Positions 1 through 7,367 are shown, counted from the first letter of the stretch. The stretch is 11,665 bases of DNA from Candidatus Aminicenantota bacterium (GCA_016867615.1 VGJG01000020.1:1-11665), one strand, 5' to 3'. The notes: a model not told the origin generated them from the letters alone. Made by a program: numbers and translations.

Positions 1-21
1 TATGGTTCTCTTCCTCTGATC

Positions 22-1242
22 TCAGTAAAATCTGCCGGCTGAGACGCACCAGAATCCAGGAGCGGGCTTTTTGTAGACATGGGGCTCATGCACGAGCTGC
101 ACGAAGGGGATGCCGCCCAGCGCCCTGGCCTGGTCGAAATGGTGCCGGGCGATGTTCTCGGCCTTGAGCTTGGCTTCGAATAAGCACCAGGGCTTGCCGT
201 CCCTGGAGATCAGGAAATCCGTCTCCTTGCCGTCCTTCGTGCGCACATAGTTCATGGCGAAGTCGGCGATGCCTTTGTCGTGCCAGAGCTCAACCGAGGA
301 TTTCAGCCCGAGGGCGACATAATTCTCGAAGCGCTTGGCCAGGTCCCGGCATCTTCCCCAGTCGTAGAAGTAGCATTTCTTCTCCTTTTTAACGGCCCGG
401 GCAATATTCCGGCTGTAGGGAGGGATGAGAAAAAGGGCGTAGGTCAGTTCCATGGCGCGGACGGCGTTCCTGACCGCGGTATAACTGATTTCCACGTCTT
501 CTTTGACGGAGTTCAGGGAGAGGGGAGAGCCGACGCGCTCAGGCAGGAGCTGCATCAGCGTGGCCACGTGTTCGACGGCCAGGATCCTGGTCAGGTCCCT
601 CACGTCCTCCCTGGTCAGAGTGTCCACCATCTCCCTCTGCCAGCGATGGTAGAAGGCCATATCAGCCTTGATCAAAGGCTCCGGGAAGCCGCTGAACCGG
701 ATGAGCTGCTCCAGCAGGGCCTGTTCCGGCCGACGGGATTCAAGCTTCCTTTCGATGAACTTTTGGGCGGATTCGCCGGCCGCCGGCTCAAGATGCGCCC
801 TCCCGGCCGTCTCGGCCAGCATCAGGGGATTCAGGTGATACAGGAAGTAGCGGCCGGCCAGCGAATCGCCGGCCCGGCGCATCCATTCGAGCCTGGCGCT
901 CCCCGTGACGATAAAGCGGCACTCGTCCTCGAACTTGTCGAAAACGCCCTTGAGGAGATTCTTCCAGGAGGGCATCTTGTGGACCTCATCGAAGCAGATC
1001 CAGGGCAACCGCCTCCTGGACTTCACTTCGCGCATGGCGCTCTCGAAGAAGGAGGGGTCGATTTTGTATTTGTCCCTGATCTCTCTCAGGTCCCAATTGT
1101 AATAGAGCGACCCGGAGCCGGCGGCGGCGAGCATGTGTCTGGCGAGCGTGGTCTTGCCCGCCTGCCGGGGGCCGGTGATGAACAGCATTTGCCTGCCGAT
1201 TTCGGGGCTCAGACAAACGGCTTCAAGATGGCGTTTGATCAT
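22..1242 (-). CDS. AAA family ATPase with DUF4143 (nuclease-like) C-terminal domain
   Basis: A 406-residue cytoplasmic protein of the AAA_14/DUF4143 family, common in bacteria and archaea, whose biological role is not settled. The N-terminal P-loop ATPase shows Walker A GPRQAGKTT (residues 24-32), Walker B WICFDE (81-86, with D85 and E86) and a sensor-like IVTGSA (111-116). The C-terminal part carries a PD-(D/E)XK-like pattern: E306 in FEN, D342 in KETDF, then E356-x-K358 in FEAKLK. These are the putative nuclease residues and all are present. Length is normal for the family, so the gene appears intact. The ATG at 1242 is preferred because family members normally begin about 20 residues before Walker A, as here. 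No Shine-Dalgarno is visible and the predicted transcription start falls on the ATG. The gene stands alone, transcribed away from the barrel/protease unit. Family is certain; substrate and partner are unknown. Confidence 0.93.
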   Translation of the reverse strand: MIKRHLEAVCLSPEIGRQMLFITGPRQAGKTTLARHMLAAAGSGSLYYNWDLREIRDKYKIDPSFFESAMREVKSRRRLPWICFDEVHKMPSWKNLLKGVFDKFEDECRFIVTGSARLEWMRRAGDSLAGRYFLYHLNPLMLAETAGRAHLEPAAGESAQKFIERKLESRRPEQALLEQLIRFSGFPEPLIKADMAFYHRWQREMVDTLTREDVRDLTRILAVEHVATLMQLLPERVGSPLSLNSVKEDVEISYTAVRNAVRAMELTYALFLIPPYSRNIARAVKKEKKCYFYDWGRCRDLAKRFENYVALGLKSSVELWHDKGIADFAMNYVRTKDGKETDFLISRDGKPWCLFEAKLKAENIARHHFDQARALGGIPFVQLVHEPHVYKKPAPGFWCVSAGRFY

Positions 1243-1260
1243 ATGGCAAATTTACCATAT
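1241..1260. promoter_or_regulatory. 20-bp near-palindrome over the -10 and start codon; candidate operator
   Basis: Six-base arms ATATGG and CCATAT flank an AAATTT core, with only one mismatched symmetric pair (1247/1254). The element covers the predicted -10 hexamer and the first two bases of the ATPase start codon. A repressor bound there would block transcription, or the folded RNA would occlude the start. No cognate regulator is encoded nearby, so autoregulation or a remote factor are both possible. Confidence 0.5.
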
Positions 1261-1276
1261 CAGATAATAAAGTCAA
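1242..1276 (-). promoter_or_regulatory. Predicted sigma-70-type promoter of the DUF4143 ATPase gene, probably giving a leaderless mRNA
   Basis: On the minus strand, TTGACT (1276-1271, 5 of 6 to the -35 consensus) is followed after 16 nt by TAAATT (1254-1249, 4 of 6 to the -10). Six bases then separate the -10 from the ATG, which places transcription initiation at about the A of the start codon. There is no purine-rich Shine-Dalgarno in between, consistent with leaderless translation. This is a pattern match only. Confidence 0.5.
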
Positions 1277-1473
1277 GACTTTTTTATCACAACAGAAAAA
1301 ACAGCCAATGCGGGTTTGGCCGTGTCGGTTCCGCATGATATTCCGCTTGCCTGCCAGACGCCGGGGATCGGGCGGAAGCGCGGCTTTTCCATGTGCTCCT
1401 TTTCTATTCGAACTCGGGCCCGCTTTTGTTGTGCCGCGGAGAACCCTGCTTTATAATCTTCCGGGAGAAAAGG

Positions 1474-1665
1474 ATGACCGCCCTCAGCCGTCTTTTCGCT
1501 CTCGCCCTGCCGGCTTCCGGGACGCCCGCCTTTTCACGGTCCCCGGCCGGTGATGGGGAGGCTTTCCTAATACTCGAACCAGGAGCTGTTCGATTGACGG
1601 CTTGCGGGATGGCTTCTATTGACAGGGAGTCTCACCGATATTACTTACTATACTGTCGCACGTAA
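1474..1665 (+). pseudogene. Possible remnant of an exported-protein gene (signal peptide plus short stub)
   Basis: An open frame of 63 codons begins with an ATG six bases after GGGAG (1463-1467) and downstream of a consensus TATAAT (1452-1457). Its first 21 residues look like a signal peptide: MTALSRLFALALPASGTPAFS. They are followed by GDGEAFLILEPGAVRL and ACGMA, which loosely recall the mature N-terminus of PorV/UPF0164-type outer-membrane proteins (xAFLxLxxGARxxxMGxA). The frame then loses resemblance and stops 11 nt before the barrel gene. It could be a decayed gene start, a small exported protein or chance. The family resemblance is by eye and weak. Confidence 0.25.
1619..1654 (+). promoter_or_regulatory. 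Weak candidate promoter of the barrel-protease unit
   Basis: TATACT (1649-1654, 5 of 6 to the -10 consensus) lies 22 nt before the ATG at 1677 and would give a leader of about 16 nt containing AGGAGAG (1667-1673). A perfect TTGACA at 1619-1624 lies upstream, but the spacing is 24 nt, too long for a standard sigma-70 promoter. No good -35 occurs at 16-18 nt. Either the -10 works with an activator or another sigma factor, or one hexamer is coincidental. Confidence 0.35.
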
Positions 1666-1676
1666 AAGGAGAGTTC

Positions 1677-2324
1677 ATGAAACGCTCAATTGTTCTCCTG
1701 CCCGGTTTGGCGTTCCTGTTTTTGACCTGCGCCCTTCCGGCCGGCGCCGGGGCGCAGGGCTTGGGGTTCGGGTTCGCGGCCGGATACGCCAAGCCTTCCA
1801 ACAGCCTTTACTCGGGAAGCGTCGCCGGGGGGGTGGTCTTTTCGATCGGAGTGATGAAATATCTGGCTTTCGAAATCCAAGCGGGTTATCTGGGACCCGC
1901 CGTCGAGGCCTCGGAGGACGGGCTGAGCGAGGGCCGGCTGACCGTTGTCCCCGTCCAGCTGAGCGTTCAGGGCCGATTTCCGTTCGCCGGCGGGCGGGTT
2001 GCGCCTTTCGTCGAGCTGGGCGGCGGCTATTATCTCAATTCCTTCGCCCTGGACTCGAACCTGGCCAAGAGATGGAAGGACGTCGGCTTCACCCTTGAGG
2101 AGAAGCCCGGGGGCGCCGTAGGCGTCCATTTCGGCGGCGGCCTCGATGTCTTCTTGGGCAGGCGCATCTCCCTGGGATTGGGGCTCAAGTACAGCCTGGT
2201 TACGATGAAGGCCGTCTGGAGCCTGCTCGACGACGCCAGCCGGACCGAGGTGACGGGCGAGCTCGACGGCCTCACGCTCAGCCCCCTGGTGGTCGGCCTC
2301 CGCGTCAGGTTTTTCTTCAACTAG
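1677..2324 (+). CDS. Small outer-membrane beta-barrel protein
   Basis: A 215-residue exported protein. Residues 1-27 form a signal peptide: MKR, a hydrophobic core, then cleavage near AGAGAQ. The rest is made of short amphipathic Gly/aromatic beta-strands alternating with charged turns, for example GLGFGFAAGY, LAFEIQAGYLG, RVAPFVELGGGYYLNSF, VGVHFGGGLDVFLG and ISLGLGLKYSLV. It ends in VVGLRVRFFFN, a final strand of the type recognised by the BAM machinery, though the last residue is Asn rather than Phe. Size and pattern suit an eight-stranded barrel of the OmpW / OmpA-N-terminal / 'outer membrane beta-barrel' fold. The ATG at 1677 is supported by AGGAGAG just upstream. The next gene starts 17 nt later, so the two are probably co-transcribed. 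The specific role, whether structural, small-molecule passage or adhesion, cannot be read from sequence. Confidence 0.8.
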   Translation: MKRSIVLLPGLAFLFLTCALPAGAGAQGLGFGFAAGYAKPSNSLYSGSVAGGVVFSIGVMKYLAFEIQAGYLGPAVEASEDGLSEGRLTVVPVQLSVQGRFPFAGGRVAPFVELGGGYYLNSFALDSNLAKRWKDVGFTLEEKPGGAVGVHFGGGLDVFLGRRISLGLGLKYSLVTMKAVWSLLDDASRTEVTGELDGLTLSPLVVGLRVRFFFN

Positions 2325-2341
2325 GGTAGAGGAGGGATGAA

Positions 2342-4054
2342 ATGAGACGCAATTCCGGCAAGAGCGCAATCGTTTTCTCGGCCGTCATCGTCCTTGCGGC
2401 CGTCGTGACCCTCGTTCCCGGCGGGGCCGTCGTCAAGCAGGAGCCTCCTCCCGCCGGGGACGCCGCGACGATCCCCGTCCAAGTCGATAAAGGCCCCCCC
2501 AAGCTCGACCATGCCCTTTACATGTTCCAGAAGATCCATGAGACCCAGGGCCCGGACAAGGCGAGGGAATACGCGGAGCGCCGTCGCCTGGATGTCGAGG
2601 GGGACGCGGTCAGGGTCATCGTCGAGTCGAGTGGAACGATGATCGCTTCGGAGAGGATCAACGGCCGGGCCGCCGTCCTGGAGAACCATGTTCGTTCCCT
2701 GGGCGGCCGGGTGGAGGACAGCTACCAGGAACTGTTCCAGTGCCGGATCCCCGCGGCCGGGCTGTGGGAGCTGGCCGGGAATCCCGCCGTGAGGTTCGTC
2801 CGTCCCCCCTTGCGGCCTCATACCCAGGCCGTAACGAGCGAGGGCGTCGCCCTCACGGGCGCGAACCTTTGGCACGACCTGGACCCCTACCGCGCTTCCT
2901 CGGCCGGGGTCAAGGTCTGCGTCCTCGACCTGGGGTTCAAGAACCACAACCTCCTCCTGGGCACCGAGCTGCCCGCGACGGTCAGGACGCGGTCCTTCCG
3001 GGCGGACGGGGACATCGCGGCCGGCGAGGTCCACGGGACGGCCTGCGCCGAGCTCGTGCACGACATGATGCCCGACGCCCAGATGTATCTGGTGAACTTC
3101 AACACGGAGCTGGAGCACCGCCAGGCCGTGGAGTGGCTGATCAGCGAGAAGGTCGATGTCATCTCCTACTCCATCGCCTGGTTCAACGCCGGGGACGGCA
3201 AGGGAACGGGGCCCATCTGCCAGACCGTCAAGAGGGCGGCCGACAACGGCATCCTCTGGGTCGGGGCGGCGGGCAATTACGCCGAGGACCACTGGGAGGG
3301 GACGTTCGGCGACAGCGACGCGGACGGCTGGCACAATTTCTCGGGGAGCGATGAGATCATAAATTTCTATGTTCCGGCCGGGACTCCGGTCGGCGGCTTC
3401 CTCAACTGGGACGATTGGGGCGTCTGGAACGGGATTTTCTACAGCGGCTCCAGCCAGGACTACGACCTGTATCTCTACTGGTGGGTTGGCGGGAATTGGG
3501 TTTTCGTCGACAAATCGGAAAACTGGCAGGACGGAGACCAATGGCCGGTGGAATTCATCGGCTACTGGTATCATCCCACCGTGTCGACTTATTGGGGTTT
3601 CGCCGTCAAGAAATACAGCGCCACCCGGAACTGCAAGCTGGAGCTGTTCGTCACGGGCAATTACGACGCCGTCGAGTACAACGTCCCCGAGGGCAGCCTG
3701 GCCATTCCGGCCGATTCGGAGCACTGCATCGCCGTGGGCGCGACCGACACCGTCACCTACCCCGATACCTATCACCCTTACAGCTCGCGCGGCCCGACCC
3801 ACGACGGCCGGGTCAAGCCGGATTTCACCGCCCCCTCGGGCGTTTCCGTCTCCAACCTGACTTACGGGTATAGGGGCTTTTACGGCACGTCGGCTTCCGC
3901 GCCGCACATGGCCGGAGGCCTGGCCCTGATGAAGGGCAAGACCCCCTACGGCTGGGACGAGGTCAGGGCGATCCTGGAATCGCGGGCCGTCGACCTGGGC
4001 CCGAGCGGAAAGGACAATCAATTCGGCTTCGGCCGTCTGAACGTGAAGAAGTAG
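2342..4054 (+). CDS. Exported subtilisin-like (S8) serine protease with beta-sandwich insert
   Basis: A 570-residue protease. The signal peptide/anchor is residues 1-29 (MRRNSGKS then a hydrophobic stretch). A helical, charged pro-region follows at about 52-155 and may be removed on maturation. The catalytic triad is complete: Asp196 in VLDLGF, His231 in VHGTACAE and Ser517 in GTSASAPHMAGG, with oxyanion Asn312 in GAAGNYAED. The Asp motif is D-L-G-F rather than classical D-[ST]-G, a known S8 subgroup that also carries LVNFNTE and the AEDHWEGTF/DGWHNF segment seen here. Residues about 320-455, rich in Trp and Tyr, form an insert between Asn and Ser resembling a PPC-type beta-sandwich. There is no C-terminal sorting or anchoring domain: the protein ends 50 residues after Ser517. 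GGAGG (2331-2335) six bases before the ATG fixes the start. It follows the barrel gene by 17 nt. It is likely a periplasmic or secreted protease; substrate is unknown. Confidence 0.93.
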   Translation: MRRNSGKSAIVFSAVIVLAAVVTLVPGGAVVKQEPPPAGDAATIPVQVDKGPPKLDHALYMFQKIHETQGPDKAREYAERRRLDVEGDAVRVIVESSGTMIASERINGRAAVLENHVRSLGGRVEDSYQELFQCRIPAAGLWELAGNPAVRFVRPPLRPHTQAVTSEGVALTGANLWHDLDPYRASSAGVKVCVLDLGFKNHNLLLGTELPATVRTRSFRADGDIAAGEVHGTACAELVHDMMPDAQMYLVNFNTELEHRQAVEWLISEKVDVISYSIAWFNAGDGKGTGPICQTVKRAADNGILWVGAAGNYAEDHWEGTFGDSDADGWHNFSGSDEIINFYVPAGTPVGGFLNWDDWGVWNGIFYSGSSQDYDLYLYWWVGGNWVFVDKSENWQDGDQWPVEFIGYWYHPTVSTYWGFAVKKYSATRNCKLELFVTGNYDAVEYNVPEGSLAIPADSEHCIAVGATDTVTYPDTYHPYSSRGPTHDGRVKPDFTAPSGVSVSNLTYGYRGFYGTSASAPHMAGGLALMKGKTPYGWDEVRAILESRAVDLGPSGKDNQFGFGRLNVKK

Positions 4055-4096
4055 CCGGCTCGAAGGATACGAGACCGAAAGAAACGAGACGACCAA

Positions 4097-4122
4097 GCCG
4101 CCCGGGCGAAGCGTGGGGCGGC
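4097..4122. terminator. GC-rich hairpin between convergent genes; possible bidirectional terminator
   Basis: Arms GCCGCCC (4097-4103) and GGGCGGC (4116-4122) form a perfect 7-bp stem with a 12-nt loop. It sits in the 76-nt gap between the stops of the protease and GWxTD genes. No T-run follows on either strand, so it is not a canonical intrinsic terminator. It may slow polymerase, protect 3' ends, or do nothing. Confidence 0.35.
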
Positions 4123-4130
4123 GGACCGTC

Positions 4131-6257
4131 CTACCGGCGGCCCTTCTCGACCTCGGCGATCAGGCTCTTGACGTTTTCCTGGTTCGGGTTGAGCCGCAGG
4201 GACGTCCGGAGGATCTGGAGGGCGTTCTCGGCCTCGCCCCGCTTATAGTAGCAGTACCCGAGCGAGTTGAGCAGGCGGATGTCGCTGTTGTAGATCTTGT
4301 TCCCCTCGATCAGGGAGGCGATGGCCTCGGCGTATCTCCCCAGTCCCATCTGGGCCTGGCCGCGGATGAGGAAATAATCGAACCGGGACTTCTCGTCGGC
4401 GCTCAGGACCTCCACGGCCTCGAGCGCCCGGCCGAATTGCCTGACCTTCAGCAGAAAGACGGCGTAATCCAGGGCCCCCTCGCGGAAGCCCGGCTCGAGC
4501 GCGGCCGTCCGGCGGTACATCTCCTCGGCTTTTTCGTCTTCGTTCGTCCGGTCGTACTGCTGGGCGAGCATGTGATAGAACAGATGCCGGTTGGAGAGGG
4601 GGAAGGACTTGGCGTTGGCGATGGGATGGGCCACGGCGGCCGCCGGGGAGAGGACGAACCGGGCCGTCGCCTCGTCCAGCACGCCGCCTCCTGCGTCCGT
4701 GACCGCCACCTTCATTTCGTAATAATCGGGGGGCAGGTCGGCCAGGGGCAAGGAATGGCTCAGGCTGAGGACCCGCTGGAAGGGAACGCTGCTCAGGAGG
4801 AGGGTGAAGGACCTCTCCGCGGCGTCGGGCCGGGCGCCCTTGAGGCGGACCCGGGCCGCGCCCGACTCCCAGACTTCGCGCGGACAGTCGACGACGTTGA
4901 GCAGAAAGGCCAGGTTGTCCCGGGCGGTGAAGGTGTTCTTGGGGTCGAGGAGAAGCTTCTTGTCTAGGACCTTGTAGGGGATGTGGACCTGGGTTCCGTA
5001 ATCCTCCAGCCGGTGGCCGAGGAACGGACCGGAAATCCTCGTCTTTCCCGCCGGCGGGGGGACGTCGAGCGGCTTCTCCAGGATGGAGAACTCCTTGCCC
5101 ACCGAGTTCTGGAGAAGGACGATCAGCCGGAACCGGCCCTCGATCACGGGAAACGAGTCCTCCAGGGACAGGCCGTTGGACCGGACGCGGTCCAGGTCCT
5201 TTTCGTCGAAATAGAAGGGGAAGTCCCGGGAGTACTGGAAGAAAATCTTCTCCCCCTCGCGGAGGCTGACGTCCAGGCGCAGGTTGCAGTAGTACTGGTC
5301 CCGGGGGGCATAGTAGTCGACCGAGAGGTTCTTGGGAACGATGGCGAAGTGGACGAAGGGAACCCCCAGCAGGGGGTCCTCGATGACCGAGACGTCGGTC
5401 TCGCTGTCGATGTAGTTGGTCAGGTATTCGGTGCTCACCAGGCCCTTGTAATCCAGGAAATGGGTGGCGTAGGCGGCGTTGACGCTCTTGTGGGGGGAAT
5501 TGAGGATGTTGGCCAGGATGATGTTGCTGCGTACCGAGGGGGTGTAGTCGTAGTTGTGCTCTCCGGGGACGATGGACAGGGCGCTGTCGGCCAGGGTGGG
5601 CGCCAGCTCCCTGATCCGCTCGTAGACCTGGGCGTAATCCCACAGGTCGAGGTCGCGCACGTCCAGGAGCAGGGCGCCGGGTCCGTCGCCCAGGGGGTCG
5701 TAGAGCCTGTATTCCCCCGCGCCTCCGCGCTGGAAGAAGACGAGGATGAAGTGCTGGGGCATGTCCTTGGTCGGGTCGCCGTAATAGGACCAGGCCTGGC
5801 AGGGCACGAGGTAGCTCGACGCCTCGAACCTCTCGATGCCGGCCGGAGGGCCGAGGATGATGTGGATCCGCCCCATGTCCGTGCGCCAGCCCTCCCGGGT
5901 CGTGCCCCGGCTGTAGAACTTGTTGGCGTGCAGGAAGCGCTTGACGTGCTCCTCCTTGAATTCGTTGAGCGGGGTGCCGGGGGTCGGGTCGCGCTGCTTC
6001 CAGAAGGTCTCGATGAAGATGTCCCGGTCCCTGTCCGAGGTCAGCTTGAGGAAGACGTTCCTCTCGACGGGCAGGATGATGTACTGGACGAGGTTCATCC
6101 ACTCCCTGTATTTTTCCGCGAGGTCCGCCTCCCTGGGCTTCTGGCCCGAGACGTGCGGCGCAAGAAGGGCCAGGACGAGGAGGGCGGCGGCTCCCCCGGC
6201 GCCCCGCCTGCCCGGCGCGGAGGAGGCGGGACCGTGTCCGTCGTTCGGGGCTCTCAT
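4131..6257 (-). CDS. Exported GWxTD-domain protein with C-terminal TPR repeats
   Basis: A 708-residue protein. Residues 1-39 are an Arg-containing N-region and hydrophobic core ending HVSGQ, a Sec signal peptide without a lipobox Cys. The GWxTD domain follows at about 45-200. It includes FWKQRDPTPGTPLNEF (85-100), the signature GWRTD (123-127) and RIHIILGPP (130-138). Residues about 200-550 are a beta-rich region with no recognised domain. Residues about 551-708 hold roughly four TPR helices, for example AEEMYRRTAALEPG and YAEAIASLIEGN. GWxTD proteins are widespread in Acidobacteriota and Bacteroidota and have no established biochemical function. The reading frame stays open far upstream, but the ATG at 6257 starts a clear signal peptide. 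It lies 2 nt after the stop of the TPR gene, implying translational coupling. It is probably periplasmic or envelope-associated and acts with the TPR protein (inference). Confidence 0.88.
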   Translation of the reverse strand: MRAPNDGHGPASSAPGRRGAGGAAALLVLALLAPHVSGQKPREADLAEKYREWMNLVQYIILPVERNVFLKLTSDRDRDIFIETFWKQRDPTPGTPLNEFKEEHVKRFLHANKFYSRGTTREGWRTDMGRIHIILGPPAGIERFEASSYLVPCQAWSYYGDPTKDMPQHFILVFFQRGGAGEYRLYDPLGDGPGALLLDVRDLDLWDYAQVYERIRELAPTLADSALSIVPGEHNYDYTPSVRSNIILANILNSPHKSVNAAYATHFLDYKGLVSTEYLTNYIDSETDVSVIEDPLLGVPFVHFAIVPKNLSVDYYAPRDQYYCNLRLDVSLREGEKIFFQYSRDFPFYFDEKDLDRVRSNGLSLEDSFPVIEGRFRLIVLLQNSVGKEFSILEKPLDVPPPAGKTRISGPFLGHRLEDYGTQVHIPYKVLDKKLLLDPKNTFTARDNLAFLLNVVDCPREVWESGAARVRLKGARPDAAERSFTLLLSSVPFQRVLSLSHSLPLADLPPDYYEMKVAVTDAGGGVLDEATARFVLSPAAAVAHPIANAKSFPLSNRHLFYHMLAQQYDRTNEDEKAEEMYRRTAALEPGFREGALDYAVFLLKVRQFGRALEAVEVLSADEKSRFDYFLIRGQAQMGLGRYAEAIASLIEGNKIYNSDIRLLNSLGYCYYKRGEAENALQILRTSLRLNPNQENVKSLIAEVEKGRR

Positions 6258-6259
6258 AC

Positions 6260-7186
6260 TCAATTCTTTTTCAGGAAGTCGAGAAAGCTCCTGACCTGTG
6301 CGGCGCGCTCGGAGTCGGCGTCCAGGCGGAGGTATTTCTCGAAAGCCTCGCGGGACTCGGCGTTTTGGCCCAGGGTGAGCAGCGTCAGCCCGAGCTGGTA
6401 GAGCCCGTCCGGAAATTCCGCCTGCAGGGCGACCGCCCGCTGGTAGTATTTCAGGGCATCGCCGTGCTGGGAGTTGTTGAAGAAGATCGTGCCGATGTTG
6501 TACAGCACGACCGGGTCGTCGATCTTGTCGAACTCGATCTTTCCGTACCACTCCAGGGCCTTCTCCCTCCGGCCGCGGTTGGTGTGGGCGTTGCCGACGC
6601 CCAGGAGAGCGTCGGTGTTCCCCGGCTCCTTCTCCAGGACCTTGAGGTACTCGGCCTCGGCCTCTTCGTACCGCTCCAGGGCGAAATAACAGTTGCCGAG
6701 GTTGATGCCGATCACGAAGGAGTCGGGATATTTTGCCAGGATGTCCCGGTAGACGGCCCCGGCCTCCTCGTATTTCTTCTGGTCGAAGAGGAGGTTGCCC
6801 TGGATGAGCACCTTTTTCAAGTCCTCGGACACCACGTGGCCCGCCGCTTTCTTCATCACCACCCTGAGCTCCGGGTTCCGGGAGTATTCCTGGACCTGGA
6901 TCATGATCATCTTGGGGGTGTAGCCGGCCTTCTCGAAATCGACGTTCCAGCCGCCGCTCCGGATCCAGGAGGCGATCCACTTGCCCTCGCCGTCGGTGAC
7001 GACCTCGAACCCCTGCTTGGCCATGAGCGAGAGCAGCTTGACCTTGACTCCCTCCAGGGGGGTTTCGTGCTCGTCGAAAACATAGCCCACCACCCGTCCC
7101 TTCCCCTTGTACTCCTGGGAAAGGAGCGGGGCGAGGGTCGAGAGAACAAGGGTCAGGAGGAAAACAAAAGGCATGACTTTCTTCAT
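6260..7186 (-). CDS. Exported TPR protein with N-terminal carboxypeptidase-regulatory-like domain
   Basis: A 308-residue protein starting MKKVMPFVFLLTLVLSTLAP, a typical Sec signal peptide cleaved near LLSQ (residue 24) with no lipobox Cys. Residues about 28-112 (GRVVGYVFDEHETPLEGV onward, then TDGEGKW and a VDFEKAGY segment) match the pattern of a carboxypeptidase-regulatory-like / transthyretin-type beta-sandwich. About five TPR units follow from 123 to 292, including YEEAGAVYRDILAKYPDS, YEEAEAEYLKVLEKEPGN and GDALKYYQRAVALQAE. TPRs are protein-binding scaffolds, so an envelope adaptor role is plausible. An in-frame upstream ATG at 7240 would add 18 residues, but it lies before the Shine-Dalgarno and overlaps the promoter, so 7186 is chosen. 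It is the first gene of a unit with the GWxTD gene. Confidence 0.85.
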   Translation of the reverse strand: MKKVMPFVFLLTLVLSTLAPLLSQEYKGKGRVVGYVFDEHETPLEGVKVKLLSLMAKQGFEVVTDGEGKWIASWIRSGGWNVDFEKAGYTPKMIMIQVQEYSRNPELRVVMKKAAGHVVSEDLKKVLIQGNLLFDQKKYEEAGAVYRDILAKYPDSFVIGINLGNCYFALERYEEAEAEYLKVLEKEPGNTDALLGVGNAHTNRGRREKALEWYGKIEFDKIDDPVVLYNIGTIFFNNSQHGDALKYYQRAVALQAEFPDGLYQLGLTLLTLGQNAESREAFEKYLRLDADSERAAQVRSFLDFLKKN

Positions 7187-7194
7187 CTCGTCGG

Positions 7195-7200
7195 ACCTCC
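7195..7200 (-). promoter_or_regulatory. Ribosome binding site that fixes the TPR-gene start
   Basis: GGAGGT on the minus strand lies 8 nt before the ATG at 7186. It supports that start over the in-frame ATG at 7240 and gives a protein beginning directly with a signal peptide. Confidence 0.8.
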
Positions 7201-7221
7201 GGAAAACGGTCTTTCGAAGAA

Positions 7222-7250
7222 ATGATAGTATATCGGGCACCCGAAGACAA
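7222..7250 (-). promoter_or_regulatory. Predicted sigma-70-type promoter of the TPR-GWxTD unit
   Basis: On the minus strand, TTGTCT (7250-7245) and TATCAT (7227-7222, 5 of 6 to the -10) are separated by 17 nt. Transcription would start near 7215 with a leader of about 30 nt carrying the GGAGGT site. The spacer contains the perfect 12-bp inverted repeat TCGGGCACCCGA (7233-7244), placed where a regulator could compete with polymerase. Confidence 0.55.
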
Positions 7251-7287
7251 GCGCGGCGGCGCGGGAGGGGAAGGGGTTCCGTATCCA

Positions 7288-7325
7288 GGGGCTATGCCCC
7301 CTCGTCCAACCCCATCTTTCTGGGG
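7288..7325. repeat. Two small G/C hairpins in tandem, possible intergenic repeat element
   Basis: GGGGC (7288-7292) and GCCCC (7296-7300) enclose a 3-nt loop. CCCCA (7310-7314) and TGGGG (7321-7325) enclose a 6-nt loop. Paired short G/C hairpins in an intergenic gap resemble REP-type or degenerate element remnants, but only one copy is visible in this window. Confidence 0.25.
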
Positions 7326-7333
7326 ACTTATCC

Positions 7334-7346
7334 CAAGAACTTCTTG
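7334..7346. promoter_or_regulatory. Perfect dyad CAAGAA-C-TTCTTG, candidate upstream activator site
   Basis: Six-base arms are exactly symmetric around 7340. The dyad lies about 140 bp upstream of the sigma-54 -24 element, within the usual 80-200 bp range for enhancer-binding-protein sites. The role is inferred from position only. Confidence 0.3.
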
Positions 7347-7367
7347 TCTTGCCTTTATGCAGAGAAT

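Larger units (their letters stand above)
1261..1676. other. Gene-poor intergenic stretch between the divergent ATPase and barrel genes
   Basis: About 416 bases with no intact gene. It holds the -35 of the ATPase promoter at the left end, a consensus TATAAT at 1452-1457, a short open frame described separately (1474-1665), and TTGACA (1619-1624) and TATACT (1649-1654) motifs before the barrel gene. The first 50 bases are AT-rich and the rest is GC-rich like the neighbouring genes. Short overlapping frames here show no recognisable domain, and no RNA gene was recognised. Confidence 0.6.

Noticed and set aside
280..1338. 352-codon plus-strand frame across the ATPase gene
   Set aside because: It is antisense to a gene with clear Walker motifs and has no recognisable domain.
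1452..1457. TATAAT as the main promoter of the barrel-protease unit
   Set aside because: It is 220 nt upstream with only a poor -35 (TTGTGC), and the TATACT at 1649-1654 is better placed. It is noted with the gene remnant instead.
7187..7240. Longer start for the TPR protein at ATG 7240
   Set aside because: It would put 18 charged residues before the signal peptide, and the start lies within the predicted promoter. GGAGGT fits the ATG at 7186.
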